The notes under the pieces: generated by a model | Seen by the model: the letters and a program-made list of their open reading frames with translations, nothing else | What the model was told of the DNA's origin: nothing | Databases searched by the model: none | Program-made: the position numbers and the translations under genes | Shown: in pieces, positions 1 to 11,877 of the stretch | Position numbering within the stretch: the first letter of the stretch is position 1 | Layout of the letters: each line of letters opens with the position of its first letter | DNA from: Phlebiopsis flavidoalba | Lineage: Eukaryota; Basidiomycota; Agaricomycetes; Polyporales; Phanerochaetaceae | DNA: 64,000 nt | Direction of reading: 5' to 3' | Assembly: GCA_035772785.1 (NCBI GenBank) | Contig: JAOCPU010000007.1 | Location: 562,001-626,000, forward strand

Positions 1-919
1 GATGGAGCCGCCATCAGTGGCCACCTCCCGATCAAAATGACTTTTTGACCGCACCAACGACGTTGTTCTTGGCGAGCCCGATCCATCCAGGATCCCCCCC
101 CGAGGCTACCCGGCGCACACGCCCTCGCGGCGTCGGCATCGGGCCTTAATCAATTCTTCTACGCCAGCAACCCCCTCGACGACCCCACATCAGCCTCCCC
201 CCCGTCGCGCTTGGGCATTCGGTGGCGACCCGGCACACGGTCTACCTGAGTTTTTTTGGATTTGCGTTCCGGTCACGATGTGCTTTGCATCGACGAATCT
301 TCCGGGAGTAGAACACGGAGATACGGTACGAAGTAGGAAGCGTGATGCGCACCAGGGACTAATGGCGAATGACCTCGACGAGGATTGCATTCAGTCATTC
401 TCCTACAAGACACGAAGCAAAGAAGGCCGTAGTTGTATACAGCTCGCAACGTGTTCCGTGGTTTGGTTTTTCAGCGTCTCGAGAACTGAACGAGTGAGAG
501 CACTAGCATTCCAAGGGGACTATTCTTGGAAAATAGAACTGATTTTCAGCCTCTGAATGGTACCAGAGGCGTTGCGGAATACACGCCAGTCCTCAATTGG
601 CAGAATACTATCAAACTCTCACTACCATCTCACGCTTCCAGTTCGGGTTTCCATCGGTCGTCATCTGGGCGAGGACCCTTGTCTGGATCGCAGCATTTGA
701 GAGTGGTCCTGAAAAGCAGAGCCTATCTCAAAACCCTAATGGGAAAATGGCGCCACAAGTGTTGCAAAATGCGCTCAGAGTAGGCAACCAGTTTCACTTT
801 GCCTACTTCTGGCTGCCGCCGTGGCGGCTCCTTCAGCTCCAGTTCTACGAACGAGGCTGACCGGGCTATATACAATCCCAGAACATACAGAGCGGGGACA
901 AAAAATCTAGCACGCGTCG
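1..919. other. Left-edge stretch without a recognisable gene
   Basis: I see no family similarity, conserved motif or convincing exon here in either strand. The stretch lies downstream of the AIM9-like gene, which is read leftward, so the part nearest position 920 is probably its 3' untranslated region. Short open frames cover the stretch in several phases, but none has protein-like composition. Confidence 0.4.
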
Positions 920-3015
920 TTACATATACAAAGTCCTCGTCCATGGTCAGTCCCCCATCGGCCCAGTGAGTCCCTATATCCCCTCCCGCTCCTCCGCCGA
1001 CTGAGCCCCGGCGCAAACGCTTTGTCACCTAGAGCCTTTCCGACTGTCCTTGAAGAAAGCCACGGCACGCTCGTAAGTCTCATAAGGTCCCGCTCAGCCA
1101 TTCTACGTCCAGTCCTCTCGCTCACCGCGACGAAATGCCTCCGCCGGAAAGACTGTAAAAGCGCTCAAAAGCCCCTGGTCGCGTCCGGCTCAGCTCTTTA
1201 TTTCACAGCACCGCCGTCTCGTGAGGTCCAAGTCTTTGGCGTCGAACTCGAGGGGGACAACGGGCCACGCCTACCAGTGAAGGACCCGTAGGGCTCCTCT
1301 CCACGTTGTGGCGTGGCTTGGAGGATAAGACGCATGGCCTGGTGCAGGGTCGGGCGGTCTCACCCTCCCACGGCGCCACCGCGTCGTATAGGAAGAGTCG
1401 GCTTGGTGTACGGAGCGCGTGCAGGCGGTCCGTAAAGGCAGTCGTAGGTGGGAGGGCGGGTTTGCACTCCCAAAAGAAAGGGAGAGGGGACTCGGGAGTC
1501 GTGCTGGTGACGTAGGAGAGATAGTGAACGGGCGACAGCGGGTAGCGATACTCTCCTCGCAAGCGGCTCGGGCCGAGCTTGCTTCGCTCATCTCGTTGAG
1601 GATATTCTCGCGGTCGACTCGAGCGTGCGGCGCCATGGGCTGGCGGCCCTACGCGGCGGTGCTTGTCGTAGCGTGGTTCTGGAGGCGTTGGGGGGATGCC
1701 GGCGAGGAGAACAGGGGGCAGGATTGACGTGTGTTGCCAGTCGAACAGGCTCGGTGATTGTGCAGTCGGAGCCAGGCGACCACGACACGAAGATGTTGTT
1801 CGTTTCCAGGCTGGAAAAAGGTCTGGATGTCGGATGTGTGGAAACGACTTAGAGCGGGGTCCCGAGGAACGAGCGACGCCGTGATGCCGATGATATACCG
1901 CTCCAAGTTCTTGACGTGGTCCTACGGCGACTGGCTGCTGGTACTTGTACGCTGGGTCTCCTTTCGCGCGCGAAGCGGTAGGAGCGGGTCGTCCGAAGTG
2001 CTGGCAAGTAGGTGATCTCTTTCCGTGCGGGCTGCCGCGAGAGCTGCTTCGGCACTGTGATCTATAGATACCCGTTAGTTTGAGGACGTGGGATGAAAAG
2101 GGGCGGAGAGCGGCATACATGGTCCCCGATTTACGTCGAGCCCTGCTCGTGTCTGCCATACCACAACGCCAGCTTCGTGTCCGGGCCGACGCAGAAACGC
2201 TCATGCCTCCAGAGGCACGCCCAGCCCTGGGGCGACCCTCTCGAGGTCTTTGGTGAAGTACAGGCTTCCGCCAGCGGGGAATGGCTGAGACATCATGCGC
2301 GACTCGAGCTGTGTGAGCTGGTGGATGACGGAGATGACTTCCTCGTCCCCGAGGCTGGGCCACACCTCGCTAAGGCTTTGGGCCCTGGATGAGCTCCATG
2401 AAGATAAACGGTGTTCCCAGCAGCGTTGTCTGAGTCGGCCGAGTACCCATATATGTGAGGGACAGGGATCCCGCGGGACCGGTGGTACTCGATCGTAGCC
2501 ACCTCGCTGGCGACGGCGAAGTAGTGAGGAACCGTCATGGGGTAAGGAACCCGGGCGACGACCTGCTGGCCGTCGCGCGCAGAGCGACGACGAAGGTGCG
2601 GTTGAACCCGCCCTCAGCGAGCTTCGATATGCTGACGACATCCGCATGACTTTGATGCACAGACTCGGCTGCAAGTCGACACAGCCCGTCGACATCGAAG
2701 GCGACCCTCCGCTCCTCGTGGCGAAGCGCGTCTTGTAGCTGAATGCGATAGAGATGATTATGACTGGTCCAGATATCTAGACGGCGCGCTAAAACAAACG
2801 GTTATAAGGCTTACACCCAACGCCCAGAAGTATAGTCGTAGAGGTCGTTTGATCACCTGCGCTTGCCTCGGTCATGTTGGGAGGACAAGTTGTGCGACGT
2901 GGCAGCAAACGGGTTGTGAAGATGGAGCTCCGGAAGGAAAGAACAACGGTTGCGGAGGAGCGGGAGCTTTGAGCTTGTTAAAGACGACGGAGCTCGCCCT
3001 CCCAAGGCAAAGCAT
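920..3015 (-). CDS. AIM9-like mitochondrial protein, aminoglycoside-phosphotransferase (APH) kinase fold; frame broken by indels
   Basis: Pieces of one APH-fold protein appear in order on the minus strand. They are an N-terminus MLCLGRASSVVFNKLK that looks like a mitochondrial presequence (start at 3013-3015), YDYTSGRW near 2820, KLAEGGFNRTF near 2610, PHYFAVASEVATIEYHRSR, GIPVPHIYGYSADSDN, QLESRMMSQPFPAGGSLYF near 2290, SLVPRDPALSRF near 1880, LFDWQHTSILPPVLLAGIP, APWEGET near 1365, YETYERAVAFFKDSRKALG near 1050 and a C-terminus THWADGGLTMDED. This order fits the fungal AIM9/FMP29 group, which is implicated in mitochondrial inheritance and has no proven substrate. The stop near 920 needs one base of slippage. 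A short first intron begins GTGTAAG near 2805. At least five frame changes separate the pieces, so this is either an error-ridden or a decayed copy. It is not an antibiotic-resistance gene. I am confident of the family and less so of the exact ends. Confidence 0.75.
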
Positions 3016-3719
3016 GCCCACGGCAGCAACCAAATTGGTTCCTACGACTGCCCTCTTGCAAGACCGTCAAACGACATCAACCTGTCGCTTTTCTCGCTGG
3101 GTCAGCCGATGACGTAGCAAGCGCAGGAAGCACACTCCAAAAAAAGGCAGGTTGTCGTGGACTGACTGTCTGCTTTTGGACCGGCGTCCTGTCCGTTGGA
3201 GGCTGGCTTCGGGGCACGATATAGTTATTAAAACGAACCAAGCTGTGCCGTCAGCTCCCCCATCACTCTTCTTGCACCTCAACCACAACATCCGCCGCAA
3301 CAACGACTCGACAAGAACGAACCCGACAAGTCCTCAAGACACATCGACGAACCGTGTGAGTACTCCCATTGATGATGATCAAGTACATGTTCTTATACTC
3401 ACGCAACGTAGCTCAGCTCGGACGCACCCGTCCCAGCGGCGACGACGACACAGAAGCACGAGGAGGACCTCCCGGCCAGCCCCGCCGCCACCCCATGTGG
3501 ACAGAACGACAGCGCAGCAATGACCGACGAAGGGAGGCCGGAGAGCTCCCTTCGTCGTCGGTCGCACACACTCGCGGGAGGGGCGTCCGCGGGCAGTGGT
3601 GGGGGAACTACGTGGTGACTCTAGCCAGCTTGCGTTGGGACCGCCCTTCGGAAGGGGGGGGGTTGTTGTAGATCCCCACCACGCTAGGCGGGAGGCCGTC
3701 CAGTCCGCGCGCTAGGCAT
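3016..3719. other. Intergenic stretch upstream of the AIM9-like gene
   Basis: It probably contains the promoter and 5' leader of the AIM9-like gene, which is transcribed away to the left. No recognisable exon or RNA gene is visible. It runs directly into the purine-rich tract. Confidence 0.35.
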
Positions 3720-4445
3720 GGCCGGGAGGAGGGCGAGGGGCGAGGGTGAGGAAGGGACGAGGGAGCGGGGGGGCGAGGGCGAGGGAAACGGGGGACGAGG
3801 GAGGTCGAGGGAGCGGGGAAGGTGGGGAGGGACGAGGGCGAGGGCGAGGGGCGAGAATTAGGAGGAAGGAGGGGAAAGGATCAGGATCAGGAGGGGAGGA
3901 AGGATGGGGACGAGGTTATGGAATAGGATGAGGGTCTGGGGGGCGAGGATCACAGAGTGGGCATAGGAGCGAGGACGAGGACGAGAACGAGGACAAGGGG
4001 CAAGGATTAGGAGAGGATCTTGAGGATCGGGAAAGGAGCGAGGGTGAGGGTGAGGGTGTAAATAGGATAAGGACAAGGGCAAAGGCGAGAAAAGAGGCAA
4101 GGGGTATGGATTAGGAAGAAGTGAGGGAGCAAGGAGGAGGGGTGAGGGAGCATGATAGGACCAGAGCGAGGGCGATGGTGAGGAAAGGGGCGAGGATTAG
4201 ACGGAGGTGAGGATATTGAGGATCGGGAGGAGAGCGAGGTAGGATGAGGGCGATGGCGAGGAGAGGGGCAAGGATTAGGAGGGGGTGACGTGGTCTGAGG
4301 GTACTGAGGATCAAGAGGGGAGCAAGGAAGAGCACGATGTCGTAGAAACGGGACGAGGGTAAGGTTGAGGGCAGATGAAGGGACGAGGCTAAAGGCCGGG
4401 GAAGAAGGATAGGAGGACGAGGACGAGGGCGAGGGCGAGGATCAG
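3720..4445. repeat. Long GA-rich (polypurine) degenerate minisatellite
   Basis: For about 725 bases the plus strand is almost entirely G and A, built from variants of GAGGGCGAGG, GAGGACGAGGAC and AAGGATTAGGAGG in irregular tandem order. Pyrimidines are rare interruptions. The open frames here, with Arg/Gly/Glu on plus and Pro/Leu/Ser on minus, are by-products of the repeat and not genes. It lies between the 5' end of the AIM9-like gene and the 3' end of ErdS. Such polypurine runs can form triplex (H-DNA) or G-rich structures. Confidence 0.9.
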
Positions 4446-4934
4446 TGCGAGGAGTTGAAACCCTGTAAATCATGATTGCATCATCCGCTGCCAACGTATC
4501 TGTAGCTGCTCAGCTCACTCACCGTGCGCAAGAAAACCTGACTCCAAAACACCCGTGTGTCATGTAGTGTCTTCCAACTCATTTGCAACATATCACTGTA
4601 AGTCTCGAGACGCGACGCGCGCCCGCTCGCACCCGAGCCAGCACGCAAGTCGCGAGTCGCGCCTCGCGTCACCTCTGAAGGCTATAGAGACAAACACGCA
4701 GTTTTCGAAAATATCTCTTAATACTACATGATCCGTAACATACATGCATATAATCTAAACGCGAGCGGGGCTACAACAGATTATTAAATCTGGGGGGTAT
4801 CGAATGGATTATAACGCGGAACTTCGTGTATGAGTGGGAAGGGTCAGTTAAGCAAGGGTTCTAGTGTAAACAGGGGGGATATGTGTGGTGGTACATTGGT
4901 TTGATTCCTTTGCTTGAATTGATAATTAACGCGT
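4446..4934. other. 3' flank of ErdS
   Basis: No coding signal. It is AT-rich relative to its neighbours (4700-4930) and probably holds the 3' untranslated region and polyadenylation signals of the leftward ErdS gene. Confidence 0.4.
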
Positions 4935-7900
4935 CTACTTGGGCTTCTGGAGCACGTTCATGATTGCCTCTACGCCCCTCACAACGTCCTTTAAAAACCC
5001 TCGTCAATACGAGTTACTAGGGCAACAGACGGGAGAGTGCACGTCCCTGCACTCAACTGAGACTCACACCAAGGACTGCCCTTTGGATAACAGATATACA
5101 GCGGGTCCTGTTTCCGTGCCGAATTTACCACGGAAAGTCACCCTTGTTGGGTGAGGTGGAACGTCGACGAGATGCCGTTGTACGTCTTCTCGAGCGTCTT
5201 GATGCGGAACCCGCCGACGTTGTCGACGCCCTGCAGCTTGCTGGCCGCGCCCGCGCCAAAGGTCGCGCTCCGCACGCCCGCGTCGGGCCGAGCTTGCGGA
5301 TGACGTACGCGACGATGTTCTCGATCGCGCCGAGAGCGGTGCGCCGGGGAACTCTCGTGAGGGGGCCCATTTTGATCTGGAAGGCCGTGCACGGGCGCGA
5401 GCTGTGCGAGGACGACGAGGGCGCAGATCTACGCAACGTCTGTCAGTTACTGAACGAAGGAAGTAGACACATGTGAGACCAACCTTGCCGTCTCCGTCGG
5501 TCGCATAGTAATACGCCTATGCTTGATGTCGTCAAACGGCCGCACACCCGTCAAATGGATCTGCGTCCCTTGCGGTTCTCGCTCCCACACTCCTTGCACG
5601 CGCTCCTCAATCTTGCCCCGGAAGCTCCTCGTCCGGCTCGCCCTGGACCTCATGCACCTTGACGCCCTCGCGCTCCGCACGGTGGATCTTTGCGGCGCAC
5701 CGTCTTGTCGTCGTTCTCGGGGGTTAACCTCCATCGGTTTCACGCCGCTCCTCCGCTGACGGCGACGACCGCGCTCCAGCCGAGCTCCTCGGCGAGGTAG
5801 CGGCTCCGTCTCCGTCTCGCACGGTCGACGCAGCACCAGATCGGCTTGAGCGCGAACCGCGTCGGAAGCGGAGGAACGCGAGGAACGTTAGCGCACGACG
5901 CGCGGGATCTGCGCGGGCTCGCAGAGCGGGTTGCCAAAGATGACCGCGAAGCGGCCGCTCCGCGATGTACCCCACCGCGGGCGACGGGCCCGTCGCCCGT
6001 GTGTGTGAGTCGAACGATTCACGGCCACCACCGTCCACGCGGGGTCGTGACCCGCTCGTGTTCGTCGCGTCAGCCATTAGCGCGCGATGATGTTCTCGAG
6101 CGGGGGCAGCTCGCCCCGCGTCGTGCCGGCGTGTGAACGTGCGGCTCTCGGGCCCGTGCAGGACCATCTTCTGTGCGGCGGCCATGGAGGCCTGGGCAGG
6201 GTCTTCACCTGCGGTGCTGAAGCTCTTTGGGTCCCGCGGGAAGAGCGAGGCCCAGCGCACGTCGCCGAGCGCGAGGAAGAGCACATTACAACGCGTTCGA
6301 GACCGACGCCACCGGTCCGCCGTGTGGCGGACAGCCCCAGCGGAAGCCGTTGACGTAGTCTGACATTGTGTCCGGGTCGACAGTAACCTGCGTCATGCAT
6401 GCGCTGTTCGAGCATCTCTGCATCGTGTGATACGTTGGCCGCCCGAGTAGAATCTCTTCCCCTCTGACAAAGATGTCGAAGGAGTTGGAGAATTTCTAGA
6501 CCCTTCATCCCTAGAGGAAGCTTCTCCAACACGATCCAGAACAGGTACGCATACCGGGGTTCTCTGGATGCAGCCTGGCATCGTATAAAATGGCCTACGG
6601 GAACCTCAAGCGGGAACTTGTCCACGGGATGTAATAATCGCATCCAAACTTCTCCTTCACCAACGCGCCGAGTTTCCCTGCAGTCTGCAGCCGTGCTGTG
6701 AGGTCGTCCTCCTCTGTCCGTTCGGTGCCGTCGTCCTCTTTCCAACCCGCCTCCTTCAGCATCTAAGGAGATTTGATTGGTCATCCGCATGCCGTATGCG
6801 TGGCGTCTCGTCGAGAATGACGAGATCCTCATGTGGGAAGACCCTCTTGACGCTGTCAATCTCCTGACGGAAACGTTCCTGAAGACCCTTGAAGATCGCC
6901 TTGAGTGTATCGTCGACGACGTCAAGAACCTCATGGTAATGATTCTCAAAGGCCATCTCCAGATCGAGACCCGTGAACTCCGTCAAGTGGCGGTGAGTAT
7001 TTCGAGTTCTCGGCGCGGAAGACGGGGCCAATCTCGAAGACGCGCTCCATGTCGGCGGGTGCGATGCACATCTGCTTGGCAAGCTGGGGGCTTTGGGCGA
7101 GGAAGGCGGGGGCGACGGAAGTAATCTACTTTGAAAGACCTGAGAGAATAGATAAGTGTTTTTGGGGCGCATATATGCGGTGCAAGAACGTACCGCTGCG
7201 ATGCCAGATTCGGTACTGTATGCCGCCCTGGAACTTGCTCGACTGGATTTCGAGGAAGCCCTTCTGTAGAAGGGCATTCTCGCCAGAGCTCGCATACAGC
7301 GGCGCGTAGCCGGAATATCGCTTGTGAGGCAGGGCTCTGACAAAATGACATAACGTTACAAGAGACACGAAGCGGAGAACGTGCAACGTACTCGGAGGTC
7401 GATGCACTACGGTTCGCAAAGCAGTGTGTGCGGCTCGGTGGCCTGACACAGTTGTATCATGGGTCATCTTCTCCTGTCATGCCTCATGGCGGGCGCGAGA
7501 TGTCGTCCAGGCCTGGAACGGAGCAAGCCCCGGTGCGTCGGCCTTACTGATTACATTGTGATCTGTACATCGGTCAGCGTTCGTTCTCTGCTATCAGAAG
7601 ACTAAGCAACCTACCTTCTCAATGCGGGACCTTCGACGTGATGTATGGTCGCGCGCTGCGGACTTCCTCTTGACCCTGTTCCTTTGGTGGCTCCCTGGCT
7701 CTACGCCTTTTTGCACGCCTTCCACGCCGGACGATAGGCTCTCGCGGTTGAGTCCACCCTCCGCCCAGCGGACCATATTATGTGATAATGGTGTCTTTGT
7801 GTTTCGGTCAGTATACCTTGCAAGGTTGTTTGCCGAGAACGGAAGAGTATAAAGACAATCTTGGAGCCTGTCGCTCCATGTTAGATCCTGACCGCTTGCG

Positions 7901-8674
7901 AGAGCTGTACGTAGAGACCCACCGAGGGACGTATATGGTGTACTCGCGCGCGGAAGGCAATGCCGGTCGCCGCTTGGTGGCTCGCGAGCTGCTCGAGTGA
8001 TGTCAGAGGTAGACGGGGACGGTCTTCTCGATACCATTAGGCAACCCGTTCTCCGCGCCGTCTTCGCGTTCTTCTGCGTGCGGAAGGTGTAGGTAATCTC
8101 GAGATTGGCTTTGGTTAAGAGGCATGTCGCCGTAGTTGTCGTGACATGGGTCCTAAAATCAAATAAAAACAATTGATACGAGAATAATCAAGTGGAGTAA
8201 GTACACCGCACGTTTTTTTCCATGCCTCGAGATGCTTGCGCCTGCGCTCCTCGGCCTCCTGCTGCTCCTTGAGCTCGCGCTCGGGGGGCTGCCGGCGGTC
8301 TTCTCCTTCTCTCGGTCATCGAGAGGTGCCGCTGGGTTGCTTGGGCGCACAATTTCATGCGCGTGCACGGTGTCGTCGTGCTCGACGCCGTGGGGATCAG
8401 GCCATTCTCGCGCGGGGCTCGCGTGCGCCCTCGTGCGAGCTCGACGAGCGGATGCGCGAGATGAGGGTCGAGACGCGGCCTTTGCTGCGGCCGTTCGCGT
8501 GGTGCCGTCGAGCGAGGAGCGCTGCGAGGCCCCCGCCGATGGTGTCTGGCGAACGCGCCCGCACGGGGCTCGAACGCGTCGGCGGGCTCTGCGGTCGGGG
8601 AGACGGAGTGGGTGGTCGACGTCGGGGACGAGTTGGACGTGACCTTTGCGAGTACTTTCTTGATCGCAGACCAT
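4935..8674 (-). CDS. erdS: ErdS: aspartyl-tRNA synthetase fused to DUF2156 aminoacyl-tRNA transferase (ergosteryl-3-beta-O-aspartate synthase); frame broken by indels
   Basis: The N-terminal half is a cytosolic-type class II AspRS. It has a charged leader with [17 protein letters not shown] near 8260, then [13 protein letters not shown] near 8070, MVRWAEG near 7760, [12 protein letters not shown] (motif 1) near 7260, [18 protein letters not shown] (motif 2 region) near 6960, the GGQRI...[12 protein letters not shown] segment, [17 protein letters not shown] near 6360, and GVGLERVVM (motif 3) near 6290. Past [20 protein letters not shown] it continues into a DUF2156 (LPG-synthase C) domain: [27 protein letters not shown] near 5780, [14 protein letters not shown] near 5540, [13 protein letters not shown] near 5260, [17 protein letters not shown] near 5160, [11 protein letters not shown] near 5090. 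It ends [13 protein letters not shown] followed by TAG at 4935-4937. The AspRS-DUF2156 order is that of fungal ErdS, which charges tRNA-Asp and moves the Asp onto ergosterol. There are many single-base frame changes, four within about 100 bases near 6300-6420. The start, placed at an ATG near 8674, is tentative. Confidence 0.88.
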
Positions 8675-9471
8675 GGCGAACTGGTGGGGAGGGGGAGGAG
8701 GAGGAGAAGTTCTGTTGGGGTATCTGCAGCGGTCAGCGAACAGGGTCTGAATGAGATTTATTGGAGATGTAGGCGCGACTCACCACGTCGACGTCATACT
8801 CTCCCGTGGTGTGAGCATCATCAGCCCGCCTTTCCACTACCTGAGTCGCCCAGCGGCCCAGACCTCCGCCGCCAGCCGTTCGCGTCATCGCTTTCATGTC
8901 CGTCCTCGTCGTCGCGCGCAGCGTCGACTACTAGCGCCCCATCGCCCATTTGTCGCTCCTTGGGCGTCTAAGCATGTCCGACGCGTTGGCTACAAAAGCG
9001 TTCAGGGGGGGTCCCTCGCCTTCCCTCACTCGCTTTGGAACGGTGATGCATGAATATGTTACCGCAAAAGTCTGTCGGGTCCACTCTGAGCCGTGGTGGG
9101 ATTGATATTCCGCATACGACCTGCGTCTGCAGGTTCGCACGTGGATCGCTCGATGCTGCGTCTGTACGATCCCCACGGATGTGCAGCTTAGGCAGCCTGA
9201 ATGGTTGGGATCGCTGACCTCATTCGGGTGGAGCCAGCCGATGGACGAAGCTCCCGACGCTTTGCCGAACAGGGAAATGAGTCGGGGCGCCACAAAGCCT
9301 CCGACAGGCGCCCATCCGGCCCGTCTACCCGCGCGGTGCGCCATCGTCATCATGGCCGGCATGTTCCAGCAGTTTTTTCTAGGCAGGGTTTACTCATTCG
9401 AGGAAATACACGATGCTATATACGATGCACTTCCAAATATTCTGACAGCCGTGTGAGGCGAGGTGCCACGC
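8675..9471. other. Intergenic stretch between ErdS and FAD monooxygenase copy 1
   Basis: It lies upstream of ErdS and downstream of the leftward monooxygenase, so it likely carries the ErdS promoter and the monooxygenase 3' end. I found no convincing exon, although an unrecognised 5' exon of ErdS cannot be excluded because its leader is poorly conserved. Confidence 0.35.
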
Positions 9472-11215
9472 TTACGCGAATGTCCCGTTCGCTTTCAGGA
9501 TCTCTACAGCCTGGTCGACATCCGCGTCCACACCGCGCACGTACGCTTCTGCCCTCCATTTCTCTACAGTGTTGCAATATCTATCTTGAGACCCTCCTTG
9601 GTCATACCGTGCGGCCCGTGCCCGTGGCTGATACGACCTGACTTGTGGCTCAGATCGAGGATGAACTGAGAACGAGGTCGCCCGGACATCTGAGTATACT
9701 TGAAGAACCTCCTGTGTGGACGGTCAAAGGTGCGTCAAGCCATATAGTTCAGTACATACCTCGACATTATCCAGGGGTTGTTTGAGGGTGAGCGAGGAGC
9801 GCGGCAAGGAGATAAGCGTCCTCCATGCCTTGTCCAGCTCCTGCGCCGAGGAAGGGCAGCATTCCATGAGCCTTGTGATGTATATAAGATCATATCTTCT
9901 AGATCAATGTGCAATAGACGTACCGCATCGCCAAGCAACGCTACCCTGCCCTTGACATAGGTCTTCAAGTGCGGATACACGATATTAATGTACCACTTGT
10001 TCGGACTTTGGATGCAACCCAGGAGGGCGCGGATCTCGGGTCCAAAGTCGGATTCGGGGAAGGCAGCGAGGAGCTCCTCAGTCGTTACGGGTTCGCTGAG
10101 AGGCTGCGTGGGTGGTAGCTGCACTGAACCAATTGGTTTCGTAAAGTCTGCCGCGAAGGCACCGATATTGATCTGGGAGGTGTAAGCGGACCTCGCAAAG
10201 ACAGAAGTTGCGATTCGGATAGCGTACCAGCTTCCCCTCTGAGACGGGGTAGATTACGACCTCCTATAACACGATCAAACATTCTTCTCCAACGAATGCT
10301 GTCAGCGCAACCCGTACCTTGCCATTGGCAATCATACCAGTAGGATCCTTCCACCTACTAGTGTCCACCCCCATCGCCTCTGCACGCTCGCGGGGCACAA
10401 GCCCACGGTAGGACACAACACCGCTAAACGACACCCCCGGGACCGCGCCGTCGGGGCACGTCTCCTCCCCCATGATCATCCGCGGATGGAGGACTTGACG
10501 CCGTTCGCGACGAGGACGACGTCGGCTTCTGCGGTGGAGCCGTCCTTGAAGTGTATGATCTGCTTCTTGCTTCCGGGTGCGGAAGAGATGTGGATGCAGC
10601 GTTTTGTTGAAGTGGGTGTAGGCGGGGTCGACGGATTTGACTAGGGAGTCGAGGGAATATTGATCTAGAGGGTTCAATGAGTATATCGAGGTACGCGGGA
10701 GTGGATGTTTTCTCGGACCTCAGTACCCCGTTGGAGGCATGTTCCCCTTCATTACTGGTCTAGACAGCACACTCAGTACGCTGTTAAGAATAAAGACGAA
10801 CCTCCAAGGTGTATACCGTATAGAACACGTCGTGCAGCGCGGTCCCAAGCACGAACGAAAAAAGCCAGGCACCTCGACCTTAGCGCGGGTCCACCATATG
10901 CTTCTCCAGCTCCTCATACGCCCAATCTCTTCGAGAATATTCAACGCATTCGCACCTATACACACAAAACCCATCAGCCCGCGTCCCCAGCCCACCGGCG
11001 TCCACCCACCGAGCGTGATCCCCGCCCCGATCTCGCCGAACCTGGCCTGCGCAATCAGATAAGATAACGCACGGTGCATTCAATGTAAAGTATTGCGCAC
11101 ACGTAGCTTCGTAGATGTGCGCCTTGATGCCCCGCTTCTGCAGCCCAATCGCGAGGGTCAGGCCGCACACGCCGCCTCCCACAATCGCGATGTCCAATTT
11201 CGTCGGCCCGGCCAT
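9472..11215 (-). CDS. FAD-dependent monooxygenase, salicylate-hydroxylase-like, copy 1
   Basis: It starts MAGPTKLDIAIVGGGVCGLT at 11213-11215, with the Rossmann FAD motif GGGVCG, then GLQKRGIKAHIYEA. After an intron come FGEIGAGITLG, CIGANALNILEEIG, LVKSVDPAYTHFNKTLHPH (near 10630), SYRGLVPRERAEAMGVDTSR (near 10400), the conserved QLPPTQPLSEPVTTEELLAA block and WYINIVYPHLKTYVKGRVAL, then LLGDAV split by an intron from the GAGAGQGMEDAYLL region. It ends AVEILKANGTFA and TAA at 9472-9474. The GDA...H...GAGQG order is the second FAD-contact motif of class A flavoprotein hydroxylases (PF01494). The size of about 430 codons is normal for the family. A few frame changes occur (near 10540 and 9590). 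It is a close paralog of the copies at 30.6 and 43.9 kb. The substrate is unknown. Aromatic acids are the usual guess, but nothing here proves it. Confidence 0.82.
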
Positions 11216-11877
11216 GCTTCCTGCTGCAGCTGCTATTCGAGTGAGTGTAGTTTGCGATGTGTAGGGCACCTGGAGGCGGTTTATATACCGACCTGCGAGG
11301 GCCCTGCATCGCCGATCCCGCGAACGGCGTCCGGCTCGCGAGAGCATGCGTCACAGCGAGGCCTGTGTCATGCGTATGACCATCGAGCTCGCCGGCACAG
11401 GGATCTCCGTCGTCGTACGTATGAGCCGCGCGGTCTTGACAGCCGTACGCACGCGTCGGCCTGCATTGCCAGTGGGTAAATCGTATCTGTCAGTGTCAGA
11501 GGCAAGGGTAAACGGCAGCAGTGTGCAGGCGCCGGGAGGGGTGTGTGGGTACTGGTGGGATCGCGAGGGGTCATGAAGCATAATGGGCTTTAATTAGTTG
11601 AGTGTTGTGGTACGTAACGTACATAAGGGAAGGGGTCATAATTTTCGTTTCTAGTAGCGATGTGAAGCGCAGCCGACATCAGCTGCGTTTTGTCTGAAGA
11701 ATGTGGATCTATGAGACATTTACTTGGGCTTCTGGCTCAGAAATGGACTCACCTAATCATGAAGAACCATCATAATAATCATTATAAATAAATACCACCC
11801 GACGATCCAGCGCCGGTTGGCTCATACCTAGTCAACCCCACTAAGCATCAATGTGACAATACAAACAGATGGCAAAC
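11216..11877. other. Upstream region of FAD monooxygenase copy 1
   Basis: It probably holds the monooxygenase promoter. Around 11750-11815 the minus strand contains a short hydrophobic frame (RRWIVGWYLFIMIMMVL) that could be a terminal exon of the unidentified gene at 11.9-13.0 kb, because that gene's last visible exon ends at a good GTGAGT donor. Nothing else is recognisable. Confidence 0.3.

Noticed and set aside
1203..2363. Long minus-strand open frame of 386 codons over the AIM9-like locus
   Set aside because: Only a part of it (LFDWQHTSILPPVLLAGIP, APWEGET) is in the family frame. The rest is an accidental GC-rich frame, so it is not a protein of its own.
920..3015. Antibiotic-resistance aminoglycoside phosphotransferase
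   Set aside because: Block order and the mitochondrial-type N-terminus match fungal AIM9-like proteins, not bacterial resistance enzymes.
3746..4494. Arg/Gly/Glu-rich and Pro/Leu/Ser-rich open frames
   Set aside because: They are translations of the GA-rich tract in both directions and have no conserved features.
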